Of a DNA stretch of 23,990 bases, positions 1 through 8,200 are shown one piece after another. The notes below the pieces were generated by a model. That model worked only from the letters and a program-made list of their open reading frames with translations. It was not told the origin of the DNA and ran no database searches. The translations under genes and the position numbers were made by a program. The stretch is from JBEICQ01 sp046297395 (GTDB lineage Bacteria; Bacteroidota; Bacteroidia; UBA4408): positions 1 through 23,990 of the forward strand of contig JBKCNM010000090.1 in assembly GCA_046297395.1 (NCBI GenBank), read 5' to 3'. Within the stretch, counting starts at the first letter, position 1, and every line of letters starts with the position of its first letter.

Positions 1-204
1 ATTGTTGATTCCTCCGGTACCTCCGGTGTAATGATAAAGTCCATTCTGCCCGGTAGAATCTCCGCCTAAATTGTTGATTCCTCCGGTACCACCTGTGTAG
101 TGGTAAATTCCATTCGTGACAATATCAGTTACATCGTTTCCGCTTAAGGCTTTTACATTTTTGAATTTGCCACCTCTTCCACCTGTATGGTGATAAATTC
201 CATT
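1..204 (-). repeat. Gly-rich protein repeats, core NGxYHYTGGTGGxNN
   Basis: Three in-frame copies of a 15-residue core (NGLYHYTGGTGGINN and variants) lie at 1-45, 70-114 and about 160-204, read on the minus strand. Spacing is 69 bases (23 residues) between the two leftmost copies and 90 bases (30 residues) to the third, with variable linkers. The two leftmost copies are very similar at DNA level over about 45 bases (both start attgttgattcctccggtac). The array probably continues past the left edge. Confidence 0.8.
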
Positions 205-3015
205 GGGTGAAGTATTGCCTATCCAGCCTCCCGGATACTGGTGCATCATGTTTACTGTTGCCAGCTCATCAGCCGTTTCTATAACTGCATCTAAGGATTT
301 GTCATTCATGCCGCGGTACAAAATTTCAATATCGTTGTTAGACATAATGGCCTGGTTCATGCTTTTCAGGTCGAGCAGAGCTGAGACTGTGCCGGACACT
401 GAATCGGTCATTTCTTTTCTTACTTGCAAAAGTTTGCCTGAAGGAGTGTGTCTCATACTGTCTGTAAACTGCAACCATGCAGCTGTTTGAGCATCCGGAT
501 TTGTACCCGATAATTTCTCATACAATTGATATTTCATCCACCATTGTGTTTCTGCAACATAATCTGAAAAAGAAAAATTGCCATTGAGAATCTGTTGCAC
601 AATGTCTTCATCAATCATGTCTCCTGTATCAGGCTGACAGTATTGATGATAGTTTAATCCGGATGGATAGTAGAGCGGACCTATAGAGGCATTTTCTCCG
701 GGCTTCAGAAAACTACCCGGACTACCCGTGCTTGAGGTTGCAAAAAATGGCTCCGGTTTAAATACACCATTATAGTTTCTTAAATTCATGGGAGTGTCGT
801 ACACATTGCTTCCCATATTGAGTGTATGCCAGTAGTTTTCCTGCAATGAATTGCCGGTATAGGGACCTGTCCACACATTGTCATTGTAGAAATTATCCAG
901 ATTGGCGCCGGTGATGGCATGATTATTTACCAAGCCCCAGTAATTTCTGCGCATGTTGTTCTGAATTAATTGAGTTCCCATGCAGTTGCCGCTTACAAAC
1001 AACCCGCTTCCTGTTCTGCGCAGTTCGTTGCAAGTCACCGTTGACTTGGTCACATATTCCAATCTGATGCCATCCACCCACCAGTTTTCTCTGTTGTCGG
1101 CTGAGATTACATTATCGGCGATGTTCGATGATTCGCAATACTCTGCAAGGATACCTGCACCATGGTGGCTGTTGTGTTCACTCATGTTAGGGTCGGTATT
1201 TAATGTAATTGTGTTCAATTGAATACCTGCTCCTTTCAGTCCGTTTACATGGATTCCTTTTTTTACTGAGGCAATGTAATTCTCGGAAATTTCAATAGCC
1301 GGATGCTCTTTTTTTCCCACATCAAACACACCAATACCGGATGCAAATGAATGCTCAGGTGTATATTGAAAATTGATGTTGTTATTCTTTATATTTTTTC
1401 TCACCATCGGATTGTTAAACAGATAAATATGATAACCCTCATCACCCACGCCATTAACGGTGTTGTTAACAACATCATATCCATCAGGAAGATTTGCGGG
1501 GCCGACGATAGTGGTAGGAGTGCTTGTTTTTAAATTGTCGGTTAAACTGATTCCGTTCACTGCACATTCGGTAAGCATGTTTCCGTTGATATTGGCCATC
1601 ATGCTCCTGCTTATATAGATTCCATAGTCCGTATTTTCAATGACATTTGCCTGTGAAGGAATTTCACTGCCACCTATTATTGTACCATATACTTGATCTG
1701 ATGATCCTCCATCAGAACAAATAGCTGTTCCCGGAGGGCACTTGGCACCCTGGGGTGTTTTGGCACCATTGCCACGGATGCCTGAAAAATGATTGTTGAT
1801 GAGTTTGGTGTTGCTCTCCAAGGCCATGATTCCAAAGAGACCATTACGGAAAATATTCTCTTTCCCGGGAGTGGCATTTCCTATTGTATGAAAATTAGCC
1901 TGGTGGTTACAGCGATACATAAAAATTCCGGCTTCCATATATCGCTTTTCGAGAGGCGGCAACAGCGTGTTGTTGTTTTCTCGGGTGTAAGCACTTTGTT
2001 CACAAGAGAACATGGTGTTCTGGATGTCAATTTTTTCCGGAGCCTGGTGGTAATCAAGGTAAATTCCGTAGAGGTTTTTATTAAAAACAACCCTGCTTCC
2101 TGTCATACCCGTTTTTACTGTTGCATTTATGGATGCATAGGCACCGAAATAGGCATCTTGTATGATACAACCGTCATTGATTATTAATGAGGCATCGCGC
2201 TCAACAAATATTCCTTGCCACATCTCAGCTGCAGCAGCTTTCATAATTACCTGCTGCGAAAGGTTCAGCGTATTCCCCTCAGCAACAATCAATGAAGCAC
2301 CGGGAAGCATTTCAATGGTTACTCCTCCTATAATATTTGTGTTTACATCAACAATGATCTTCCCACCAAGGAGTATTTTACTAAAGCCACCTGCCTGCAT
2401 CATGGAGCTAAGATTAATGGATCCACCAGAGGGGATGGAATCCAATAAACTGCTCAGGTAAATTTCATCGCCGGCTACATCATCAGATTGCGCATCCAAT
2501 ACCCATGCGGCAGAATTGGGTGGTGTTACGCATTCCCTTACAATGATAAAGGTAGTGTCTCTGCTGGAGCTGTCGTCATGCATAAGTGCAACACAGCCCA
2601 CACCATAAGGCATGTTCCATGTAATGTTTACATCGTTTCCTGTATTGCCTCCTGAGAAAGAACCGCCTGTTACCGTCCACCGATAGTTTCTACCTTGTAC
2701 GGGATTCAGTATTTTGTAGTGTGCCTGATTCCCTGAACAGTTACTCAATGGCCCTGCCACCAGAGGTGTATTCAGTTGTGAGTAAACAGCGATCGATGAG
2801 TTTTGTGCCCTGACTGGTAAAAAGACTATGCATAAAAGGATGCTCAAGATAGATGAAAACAATAATTTCTTTTGGCTTTCCGGAACTACTAATTTTTCCG
2901 AATAAAAAAGTGAGGGTAGTACCCTTCGAGCATTTGGGCATTTTTTGCCATTAGAGTTTCTCCTGTCGCTTTCAGGGTCAGGAGTGCTTTGGTGCATTGG
3001 GTTAGCTTTTTTCAT
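1..3015 (-). CDS. Very large secreted parallel beta-helix protein, partial (C-terminus beyond left edge)
   Basis: The minus-strand frame is open without interruption from the ATG at 3015 to base 1, giving 1005 residues; the C-terminus is outside the window. Residues 1-50 are a polar N-terminal extension. A hydrophobic stretch at about 51-67 and a VRA/Q cleavage-like site after residue 70 give a late signal peptide, so export is likely. Residues about 80-150 look like the PKD/Ig-like domain of Bacteroidota surface proteins (short strands such as YRWTVTGG and VNITWN). Residues about 200-700 are many short strands with Asn/Gly turns (IENTDYGIYISRS, IADNVIS, LIQNNMRRNYWG), the pattern of a NosD/pectate-lyase-like right-handed beta-helix. 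Residues about 790-930 look more helical, then Gly-rich repeats start. No catalytic site was recognised. Adhesin or polysaccharide-binding surface protein is inference, as is a T9SS sorting domain beyond the edge. A start at a later non-ATG codon nearer residue 45 is possible. Confidence 0.85.
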   Translation of the reverse strand, partial: MKKANPMHQSTPDPESDRRNSNGKKCPNARRVLPSLFYSEKLVVPESQKKLLFSSILSILLCIVFLPVRAQNSSIAVYSQLNTPLVAGPLSNCSGNQAHYKILNPVQGRNYRWTVTGGSFSGGNTGNDVNITWNMPYGVGCVALMHDDSSSRDTTFIIVRECVTPPNSAAWVLDAQSDDVAGDEIYLSSLLDSIPSGGSINLSSMMQAGGFSKILLGGKIIVDVNTNIIGGVTIEMLPGASLIVAEGNTLNLSQQVIMKAAAAEMWQGIFVERDASLIINDGCIIQDAYFGAYASINATVKTGMTGSRVVFNKNLYGIYLDYHQAPEKIDIQNTMFSCEQSAYTRENNNTLLPPLEKRYMEAGIFMYRCNHQANFHTIGNATPGKENIFRNGLFGIMALESNTKLINNHFSGIRGNGAKTPQGAKCPPGTAICSDGGSSDQVYGTIIGGSEIPSQANVIENTDYGIYISRSMMANINGNMLTECAVNGISLTDNLKTSTPTTIVGPANLPDGYDVVNNTVNGVGDEGYHIYLFNNPMVRKNIKNNNINFQYTPEHSFASGIGVFDVGKKEHPAIEISENYIASVKKGIHVNGLKGAGIQLNTITLNTDPNMSEHNSHHGAGILAEYCESSNIADNVISADNRENWWVDGIRLEYVTKSTVTCNELRRTGSGLFVSGNCMGTQLIQNNMRRNYWGLVNNHAITGANLDNFYNDNVWTGPYTGNSLQENYWHTLNMGSNVYDTPMNLRNYNGVFKPEPFFATSSTGSPGSFLKPGENASIGPLYYPSGLNYHQYCQPDTGDMIDEDIVQQILNGNFSFSDYVAETQWWMKYQLYEKLSGTNPDAQTAAWLQFTDSMRHTPSGKLLQVRKEMTDSVSGTVSALLDLKSMNQAIMSNNDIEILYRGMNDKSLDAVIETADELATVNMMHQYPGGWIGNTSPNGIYHHTGGRGGKFKNVKALSGNDVTDIVTNGIYHYTGGTGGINNLGGDSTGQNGLYHYTGGTGGINN

Positions 3016-3078
3016 GTTATTTGATTTTGGTGTTTTTAAAGAGAAGGTGAGGTAATTATTGTTTTATTCGGGGAAAGC

Positions 3079-3189
3079 CTACTTGCTCATTAAACAAGCT
3101 TGTTGGATTTCGACTTCTTTCTTTTTTGATAGGTCAGCATTAAATGCCATCCTATTTAATTCATGTTTGATGTTTTTTTTGTTTGTCAT
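3079..3189 (-). CDS. Candidate 36-residue leader ORF
   Basis: An ATG at 3189 opens a 36-codon frame ending in TAG at 3081-3079, with peptide start MTNKKNIKHELNRMAF. It is Lys/Glu/Asn-rich, looks helical, and has no signal peptide. It begins about 34 bases downstream of the perfect -7 box at 3223-3230 and ends 63 bases before the ATG of the beta-helix gene, so both would share a transcript. A weak AGG lies a few bases upstream of its ATG. I do not recognise the peptide. It could be a true small protein, a leader peptide, or chance in AT-rich DNA. Confidence 0.3.
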   Translation of the reverse strand: MTNKKNIKHELNRMAFNADLSKKKEVEIQQACLMSK

Positions 3190-3222
3190 AACCTGCCTGT
3201 TTTTTTTAATTATTTGTTGATT

Positions 3223-3230
3223 CAAAGTTA
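3223..3230 (-). promoter_or_regulatory. -7 box (TAACTTTG) for the beta-helix gene
   Basis: On the minus strand TAACTTTG is an exact match to the Bacteroidota TAnnTTTG -7 consensus. No TTTG/TTG element was seen at the usual distance upstream, so support rests on the -7 box and position. Transcription would start near 3215, giving a leader of about 200 bases before the ATG at 3015, much longer than the other leaders suggested in this window. Confidence 0.45.
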
Positions 3231-3348
3231 GATGGGTATGCACTTAACTTTCATCAGCTTTGGTGTTAATTCAACCTAGGCTCCCTGTTAAATATTTGAC
3301 CATTGTAAAAGTTTTAATGTGATTGAATTTTCTTTTTGTCTATAATTT

Positions 3349-3367
3349 TTGGCAATTGGTGCCAATT
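3349..3367. promoter_or_regulatory. Palindromic operator-like site TTGGCAATTGGTGCCAATT
   Basis: TTGGCA (3349-3354) and TGCCAA (3360-3365) are perfect inverted arms around a 5-base centre. An overlapping pair AATTGG/CCAATT (3354-3359, 3362-3367) also fits. It lies in the divergent region about 120 bases upstream of the beta-helix gene's -7 box and about 290 bases upstream of tpiA. It could bind a dimeric regulator; no regulator gene is adjacent, and chance in AT-rich DNA is not excluded. Confidence 0.25.
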
Positions 3368-3612
3368 TGTTTTTTTATTGAATTGTTAATTTCTATTGCA
3401 TTTTTATGAAATGTTAAAAATGTGTTTAATGAAGCGAGAAAATATTCCATTGGGAAGGCCTGTAAGAATGGTTTTATGTGCAATCCTCTGGTAGTTTTAT
3501 TACCTCACATCCGAATTTTACTTTTAAAAAGCGCCTTCTGTTTTGAGGTCAACCCATCATCTGCCGGCTTCGATTTTTTATAGTGGTAATTAAAATTATG
3601 ATGACTCACTTT

Positions 3613-3640
3613 TTTGTTCGCTTCATATTCTGTATCATTG
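3613..3640 (+). promoter_or_regulatory. Weak promoter match for tpiA
   Basis: TTTG at 3613-3616 and TATCATTG at 3633-3640 resemble the Bacteroidota -33/-7 pair. The -7 box has one mismatch and the 16-base spacer is slightly short. The tpiA ATG follows 13 bases later, matching the short leaders seen elsewhere in this window. Confidence 0.3.
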
Positions 3641-3653
3641 CTTTATTAAATAC

Positions 3654-4397
3654 ATGCTGCAAATAATCGCCGGAAACTGGAAGATGAACAAATCCCGGGA
3701 GGAGGCCATCGCTCTCTCAAGAAGTCTTTCTGAAATGAATATTCCCGAGAACAAACAAGTCATTCTTTTTGTCCCATTTCCCTACCTTTTTGAGGTATCT
3801 GAAGCCATTCGTAAAAACCCTGCATTTGCTTGCGGTGCGCAAAATTGTCACCCGGCACCCTCCGGTGCTTTCACGGGGGAAGTATCAGCCGGCATGATCA
3901 AAAGTTGCGGAGCAAAATATGTTTTGGTCGGTCACAGTGAGCGTCGCCAGTATTTCTCGGAGCATAGCCCTTTGATTGCCGATAAATTAAAGGCCGTTTT
4001 TCAGGCAGGCCTGAAGCCGGTGTATTGTTGCGGTGAATCCTTGGAAGAGCGTACATCAGGCATTCAATATGAGGTCATCCTTCATCAACTCAACAACGAG
4101 ATCAAACTTCTTGCGAAAGATGAGCTCAAAGAACTGATTGTTGCTTATGAGCCTGTATGGGCAATTGGTACCGGTAAAACTGCAAGTCCGGAGGAAGCAT
4201 CAGAAATGCATGGGCTGATCAGAAATTGGCTTTGTGAACAATTGGTTGAGTCAGGTGATCAAGTCCCCATTCTTTACGGTGGAAGTGTAACCCCGGTCAC
4301 TGCCCCAAAACTCTTTTCAAAAGAGCATATCAATGGTGGTTTGGTGGGAGGGGCATCCCTTAAATTTGATGATTTTGCAGGTATCGTGCTTTCCTGA
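3654..4397 (+). CDS. tpiA: Triosephosphate isomerase
   Basis: This is the glycolytic enzyme that interconverts dihydroxyacetone phosphate and glyceraldehyde 3-phosphate in the cytoplasm. The 247-residue protein has the normal length and all family landmarks: GNWKMN at 7-12 with Asn8 and Lys10, the catalytic His94 in VGHSERR, the catalytic Glu166 in AYEPVWAIGTGKT (loop 6, about 168-177), and the phosphate-binding YGGSV (208-212) and GGLVGGASL (228-236). The ATG at 3654 places GNWKMN at the usual distance from the N-terminus. The stop overlaps the prmA start by one base (TGATG), so the two are probably translated in a coupled way from one mRNA. Nothing unusual is seen. The tpiA-prmA pairing is, to my recollection, common in Bacteroidota. 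Confidence 0.98.
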   Translation: MLQIIAGNWKMNKSREEAIALSRSLSEMNIPENKQVILFVPFPYLFEVSEAIRKNPAFACGAQNCHPAPSGAFTGEVSAGMIKSCGAKYVLVGHSERRQYFSEHSPLIADKLKAVFQAGLKPVYCCGESLEERTSGIQYEVILHQLNNEIKLLAKDELKELIVAYEPVWAIGTGKTASPEEASEMHGLIRNWLCEQLVESGDQVPILYGGSVTPVTAPKLFSKEHINGGLVGGASLKFDDFAGIVLS

Positions 4398-5230
4398 TGG
4401 ATTATATTCAGATTGAAATTGAGCTTGAGGATTTGCATTCCGACTGCGGAGTCCTTATTACCCAGCTTTCCGAGCAGGGCTTCGAAAGTTTTTCAGACAA
4501 TGAAGACAATCTCCTTCAGGCATGGATTCCAATAAATAGTTATAACGCAGCATGGGTAGAGCAATTGCTGAATGAATATCCAACTGTAAAAAGCTTTGTT
4601 TCCACTGTTATTCCTTCCCAAAACTGGAATGCAGTCTGGGAATCTTCCTTTCAGCCCCTTGCTGTGGGAAACAGTTTGTATATCAGGGCAGGATTTCATG
4701 AGCCCGCTGAGGGGTTTATTGATATTGTGATTGAACCACAAATGGCTTTTGGTACCGGGCATCATCCCACTACGAGTATGATGTTACAGCGGCTTTCCTC
4801 CGTTCAGGAAAAACTCAAAGACATGACTGTGCTTGATATGGGCTGTGGCACAGGTTTGCTGTCCATCGCCGCTTCCAAGCTGGGAGCATCCTTTCTTCTG
4901 GCTTGTGACAATGATTCCCGTTGCATCCAAAATACCCTTCTGAATGCCGGCAACAATCAGTGTACAAATATCCAAGTGCTCTGCGGAGATGTGCAGGATT
5001 TGCCGGAGAAAAACTTTCACCTGATCATGGCCAACATCAATCTCAATGTGCTCAGAAATCACATTCCGGTATATGCCGGTAAGTTGCTTACTCACGGTGA
5101 ACTTTGGCTGAGTGGTTTTTTTGAAACGGATATCGGTACCCTGCGAGACATCTGTCAGCTTCATGGCCTTTTGTTTGTTGATAAATTGCTTGAAGATTCC
5201 TGGGCATGTTTGTGTTTCCGCAAGCATTGA
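4397..5230 (+). CDS. prmA: Ribosomal protein L11 methyltransferase
   Basis: PrmA is a cytoplasmic SAM-dependent enzyme that methylates amino groups of ribosomal protein L11. The 277 residues show an N-terminal substrate-recognition domain (about 1-90) with the NWNAVWESSFQPL linker (76-88), then a class I methyltransferase domain: the PrmA hallmark MAFGTGHHPTT (116-126), the SAM-binding loop DMGCGTGLLS (147-156), an acidic end of strand two (CDND, 170-173) and the motif IV region MANINLNVL (211-219). The ATG at 4397 shares its A with the tpiA stop codon. The short spacing on both sides suggests an operon with tpiA, although the next gene appears to have a promoter of its own overlapping the prmA end. 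Confidence 0.96.
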   Translation: MDYIQIEIELEDLHSDCGVLITQLSEQGFESFSDNEDNLLQAWIPINSYNAAWVEQLLNEYPTVKSFVSTVIPSQNWNAVWESSFQPLAVGNSLYIRAGFHEPAEGFIDIVIEPQMAFGTGHHPTTSMMLQRLSSVQEKLKDMTVLDMGCGTGLLSIAASKLGASFLLACDNDSRCIQNTLLNAGNNQCTNIQVLCGDVQDLPEKNFHLIMANINLNVLRNHIPVYAGKLLTHGELWLSGFFETDIGTLRDICQLHGLLFVDKLLEDSWACLCFRKH

Positions 5231-5242
5231 GTCTTATTTTTG
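5209..5242 (+). promoter_or_regulatory. Promoter for the 1491-residue protein gene (TTTG-N22-TATTTTTG)
   Basis: TATTTTTG at 5235-5242 matches TAnnTTTG exactly and is preceded by TTTG at 5209-5212 with a 22-base spacer, within the range described for Bacteroidota promoters. Only four bases separate the -7 box from the ATG at 5247, so transcripts from this promoter would be essentially leaderless. It overlaps the 3' end of prmA, so the large gene may be expressed both by read-through and from this site. Confidence 0.45.
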
Positions 5243-5247
5243 ACTCA
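5228..5247 (+). promoter_or_regulatory. Inverted repeat spanning the prmA stop and the next ATG
   Basis: TGAGTC (5228-5233) and GACTCA (5242-5247) are perfect 6-base arms around an 8-base T-rich centre. The left arm contains the prmA stop TGA, and the right arm ends on the A of the next ATG. It encloses the -7 box. It could be an operator over the promoter, or a weak hairpin affecting initiation on a read-through mRNA. The short arms also allow chance. Confidence 0.3.
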
Positions 5248-8200
5248 TGTTCAGGTTAATTTGCCTCGTGTTTTTTTTCATGGTTCTGATGGTGCCTTCA
5301 GGCTTGCAGGCACAGAACCAAATCAAAGAATTTTCTGAAGAGGATGAACTCTTTATCAAAGAGATGAAATCATTCCTAAAAGCAGCAGACAAAGACAAAG
5401 CTTCAGATTTTACGGATGATTGGGAAAAAACCTATTGGGATATTAAGAAAGGAACCAATTTCAACCAGGAGCAAAGGGCTTTTATTTTTAAAGTTTGCAA
5501 CTGGATGCTGAAAAAGCGGGTCAAGCCTTTTCCCACTTTCAAAGCTTTCCTCTCATCCATGGGATTTTTTTCTGATGGGAAGCTCGACGATAAAAATTTT
5601 CAGGTATGGGTAAAATGTGTTGAAAAATGCATGGGTGCAAAAACACTCACGAGTTTTACCAACTTTACAGAAATGACGGAAAATCTTTTCCGTGAGAATG
5701 CTATTTTTTTCTCTGTTACCACCAAATGGAAAGCATCCTCCAACCTTTTCAGGTTTGAGTTCGACAGTGTGCCATCCCTGGTTTTCGATAAGATTAATCT
5801 GGTATGTTACTCCATTGGAGACAGTCTTAATATCTACAATACCTATGGTGTTTACAATGCGGTATCACAAAAGTGGTACGGAAATGAAGGAAGAGTAAAT
5901 TGGAAGAGGGCGTTTATGGATGAAAATTTGGTTTACGCTGAGTTGGGGAAATACTTTGTCGATTTTAAAACCACAGGCTATCACGCCGACTCTGTTTGGT
6001 ATTACAATCCGAAGTTCTTTAAAGATCCGCTCCGTGGAAAACTAGCTGATAAGGTACTTTCAAACATGCAGGGAGAAAAAGCCATTTATCCCACTTTTGA
6101 TTCTTATGACAAAAGGTATTCAATCAAAAATATTTTTAAGGATGTAGATTTCGACGGTGGCTTTTATGTGAAGGGTGCCAAATTTATCGGGTCAGGAAAT
6201 ACCGAAAATCCTGCAACACTCAGATTTCGCTTAAAAGACAAAATTTTTCTCACGGCCACAACCCAGAGTTTGATTTTGCGCGATGAGAAAGTTTCCGGAG
6301 AACGCGTGGCTGTTACTTTTTATTGGGAGAATGATTCTATTTACCATCCCGGTCTCCCTTTTAAATTTCTGGTGAAGGACCGTGAAGTATCAATGATACG
6401 AGACAATTCCGGGATTGCACAAACGCCCTTTTTCGACACCTGGCATAAACTGGAATTGGACTTTGAGCAATTGATTTGGAAAATGGATGAGCCGCGTATT
6501 GACCTCAAGATGATTATAGGCAGTTCGGAAGCCAAAGCAAATTTTAAAAGTTGGAACTATTTTCGCTCTGTCAGATTTGAGCAAATGCAAGGCCTTGCTG
6601 ATGTCAATCCTTTGTTCAGAATACGCAAATTTGCTGACCAAAAAGCGAGTCGTGACCTCAAGATTATTGAGTTGGCTGCATTCATGGGAACTCCACCTTC
6701 TCAGTTGAGACCACAACTGCTCAGTTTTGCCATGCTTGGCTATCTCGTGTATGATGAGGCCGCAGACATGGTCCATATCAAAGACAAATCCATTGACCAT
6801 TGCCTGAATGCCCTCGGGAAGAAAGATTATGATGTGATAGAATTTCGTTCTTTTTTAATGGGTGATAAGGTAAATGCCAGCATCAATCTCCTGAACCTGG
6901 ATTTAAAAATCAACGGAGTGAATGAAATTTTTCTTTCAGATTCACAGAATGTAAATATCCGCCCTACCGCGCAAACAGTGCTGGTTAAAAAAAATCGTGA
7001 CTTCTATTTTGCAGGGATGATCAATGCCGGCCGATTTACTTTTTTTGGAAAGGAATTTTCATTTAACTACGATAAGTTTAAAATCAATCTCACCAATACC
7101 GATTCTCTCAGAATTAAAGTACTGAGTGACGAAATTGATGAACTCACGGGAAGAAAAAAGCTGGTCAATGTAAAAACGGTGATTCAAAATCTTCAGGGGG
7201 AATTGCTTATTGATAACCCCAACAACAAATCAGGCGTGGTTAATTTTGCCCAGTATCCTGTGCTGATTTCCAAAAAGGATTCTTATGCTTATTACGATCA
7301 AAAATCGGTGCATGGAGGCGTATACAAGCGCGACAAAACCTTTTTTCACCTCGAGCCATTTACCATCGATAGTTTGGACAACTTTACCAATGAAGCCCTT
7401 TCGTTTGCCGGGGAATTTGAGTCGGCAGGAATATTTCCCACCATTCATGAGAAACTTGTTTTGCAACCCGATAAATCGCTTGGCATCAACTATACCACCT
7501 CTGCTGATGGGCTGCCTCTGTATGGTGACAAAGGAAAGTTTGTTTCAAAAATCTCGATGAGTAACCAGGGATTGAAAGGGGATGGTGACATTCATTATGT
7601 TACTTCCGTGCTTACTTCTGATGATTTTATTCTGTTTCCGGATTCGGCCAATGGCAAAACCAAAACATTTCTAGAAAAACCTCAGAAAACTCCCGTTCAG
7701 TTTCCTGTTGCCGAATCAGCAAACAGTTATATGCACTGGGTTCCCTTTCAGGATTTTATGCACATCTATGAGAAAGAAACTCCCATTTCCATGTACGACA
7801 AGGAAGTGGAATTTCACGGACGACTTACGCTCAGGCCCGATGGGCTCAATGGAAAGGGAAATGTGGAATTTAGGAAAGCTGATTTGGCCTCTGAGAACAT
7901 TCAGTTCGCAAACCGTACATTTATTTCTGATACTTGTGATTTTAATATTAAAAATCTGGCAGATTCTGCAGGACTTGCCTTCATGAGTAAAAACCTGAAA
8001 GGAAAAATAGATTTTGATGCCAAAGTTGGTGAGTTCGAATCCAATGGGGGAGGTTCATACATCAAGTTCCCTGTCAATCAGTACCTCTGTTTTATGGATA
8101 AATTCAAGTGGTTTATGGAGCAGTCAAGCATGGAATTGTCTGCAGGAGATGGATCAAAGAAATCCCTGTCTTCCAATGATGACCTCGATTTAACAGGTGC

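Larger units (their letters stand above)
3016..3653. other. AT-rich divergent intergenic region upstream of the beta-helix gene and tpiA
   Basis: This 638-bp stretch is AT-rich with many T and A runs and separates two divergent genes. It holds a perfect TAnnTTTG box for the minus strand (3223-3230), a candidate small ORF (3079-3189, minus), an imperfect palindrome (3349-3367) and a weak plus-strand promoter match before tpiA (3613-3640). The part from about 3370 to 3610 shows no convincing ORF, repeat or RNA structure. Confidence 0.6.

Noticed and set aside
1..204. CRISPR-like or DNA-level repeat array
   Set aside because: The repeats are in frame, code for a Gly-rich motif and have unequal, non-unique spacing; they are protein repeats.
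1789..2461. Plus-strand ORFs of 132 and 99 residues opposite the beta-helix gene
   Set aside because: The minus strand has one uninterrupted 1005-codon frame with signal peptide and beta-helix repeats; these are its shadows.
4784..5227. 147-residue minus-strand ORF opposite prmA
   Set aside because: It lies wholly inside prmA, has no family likeness or promoter, and reads as antisense of conserved methyltransferase codons.
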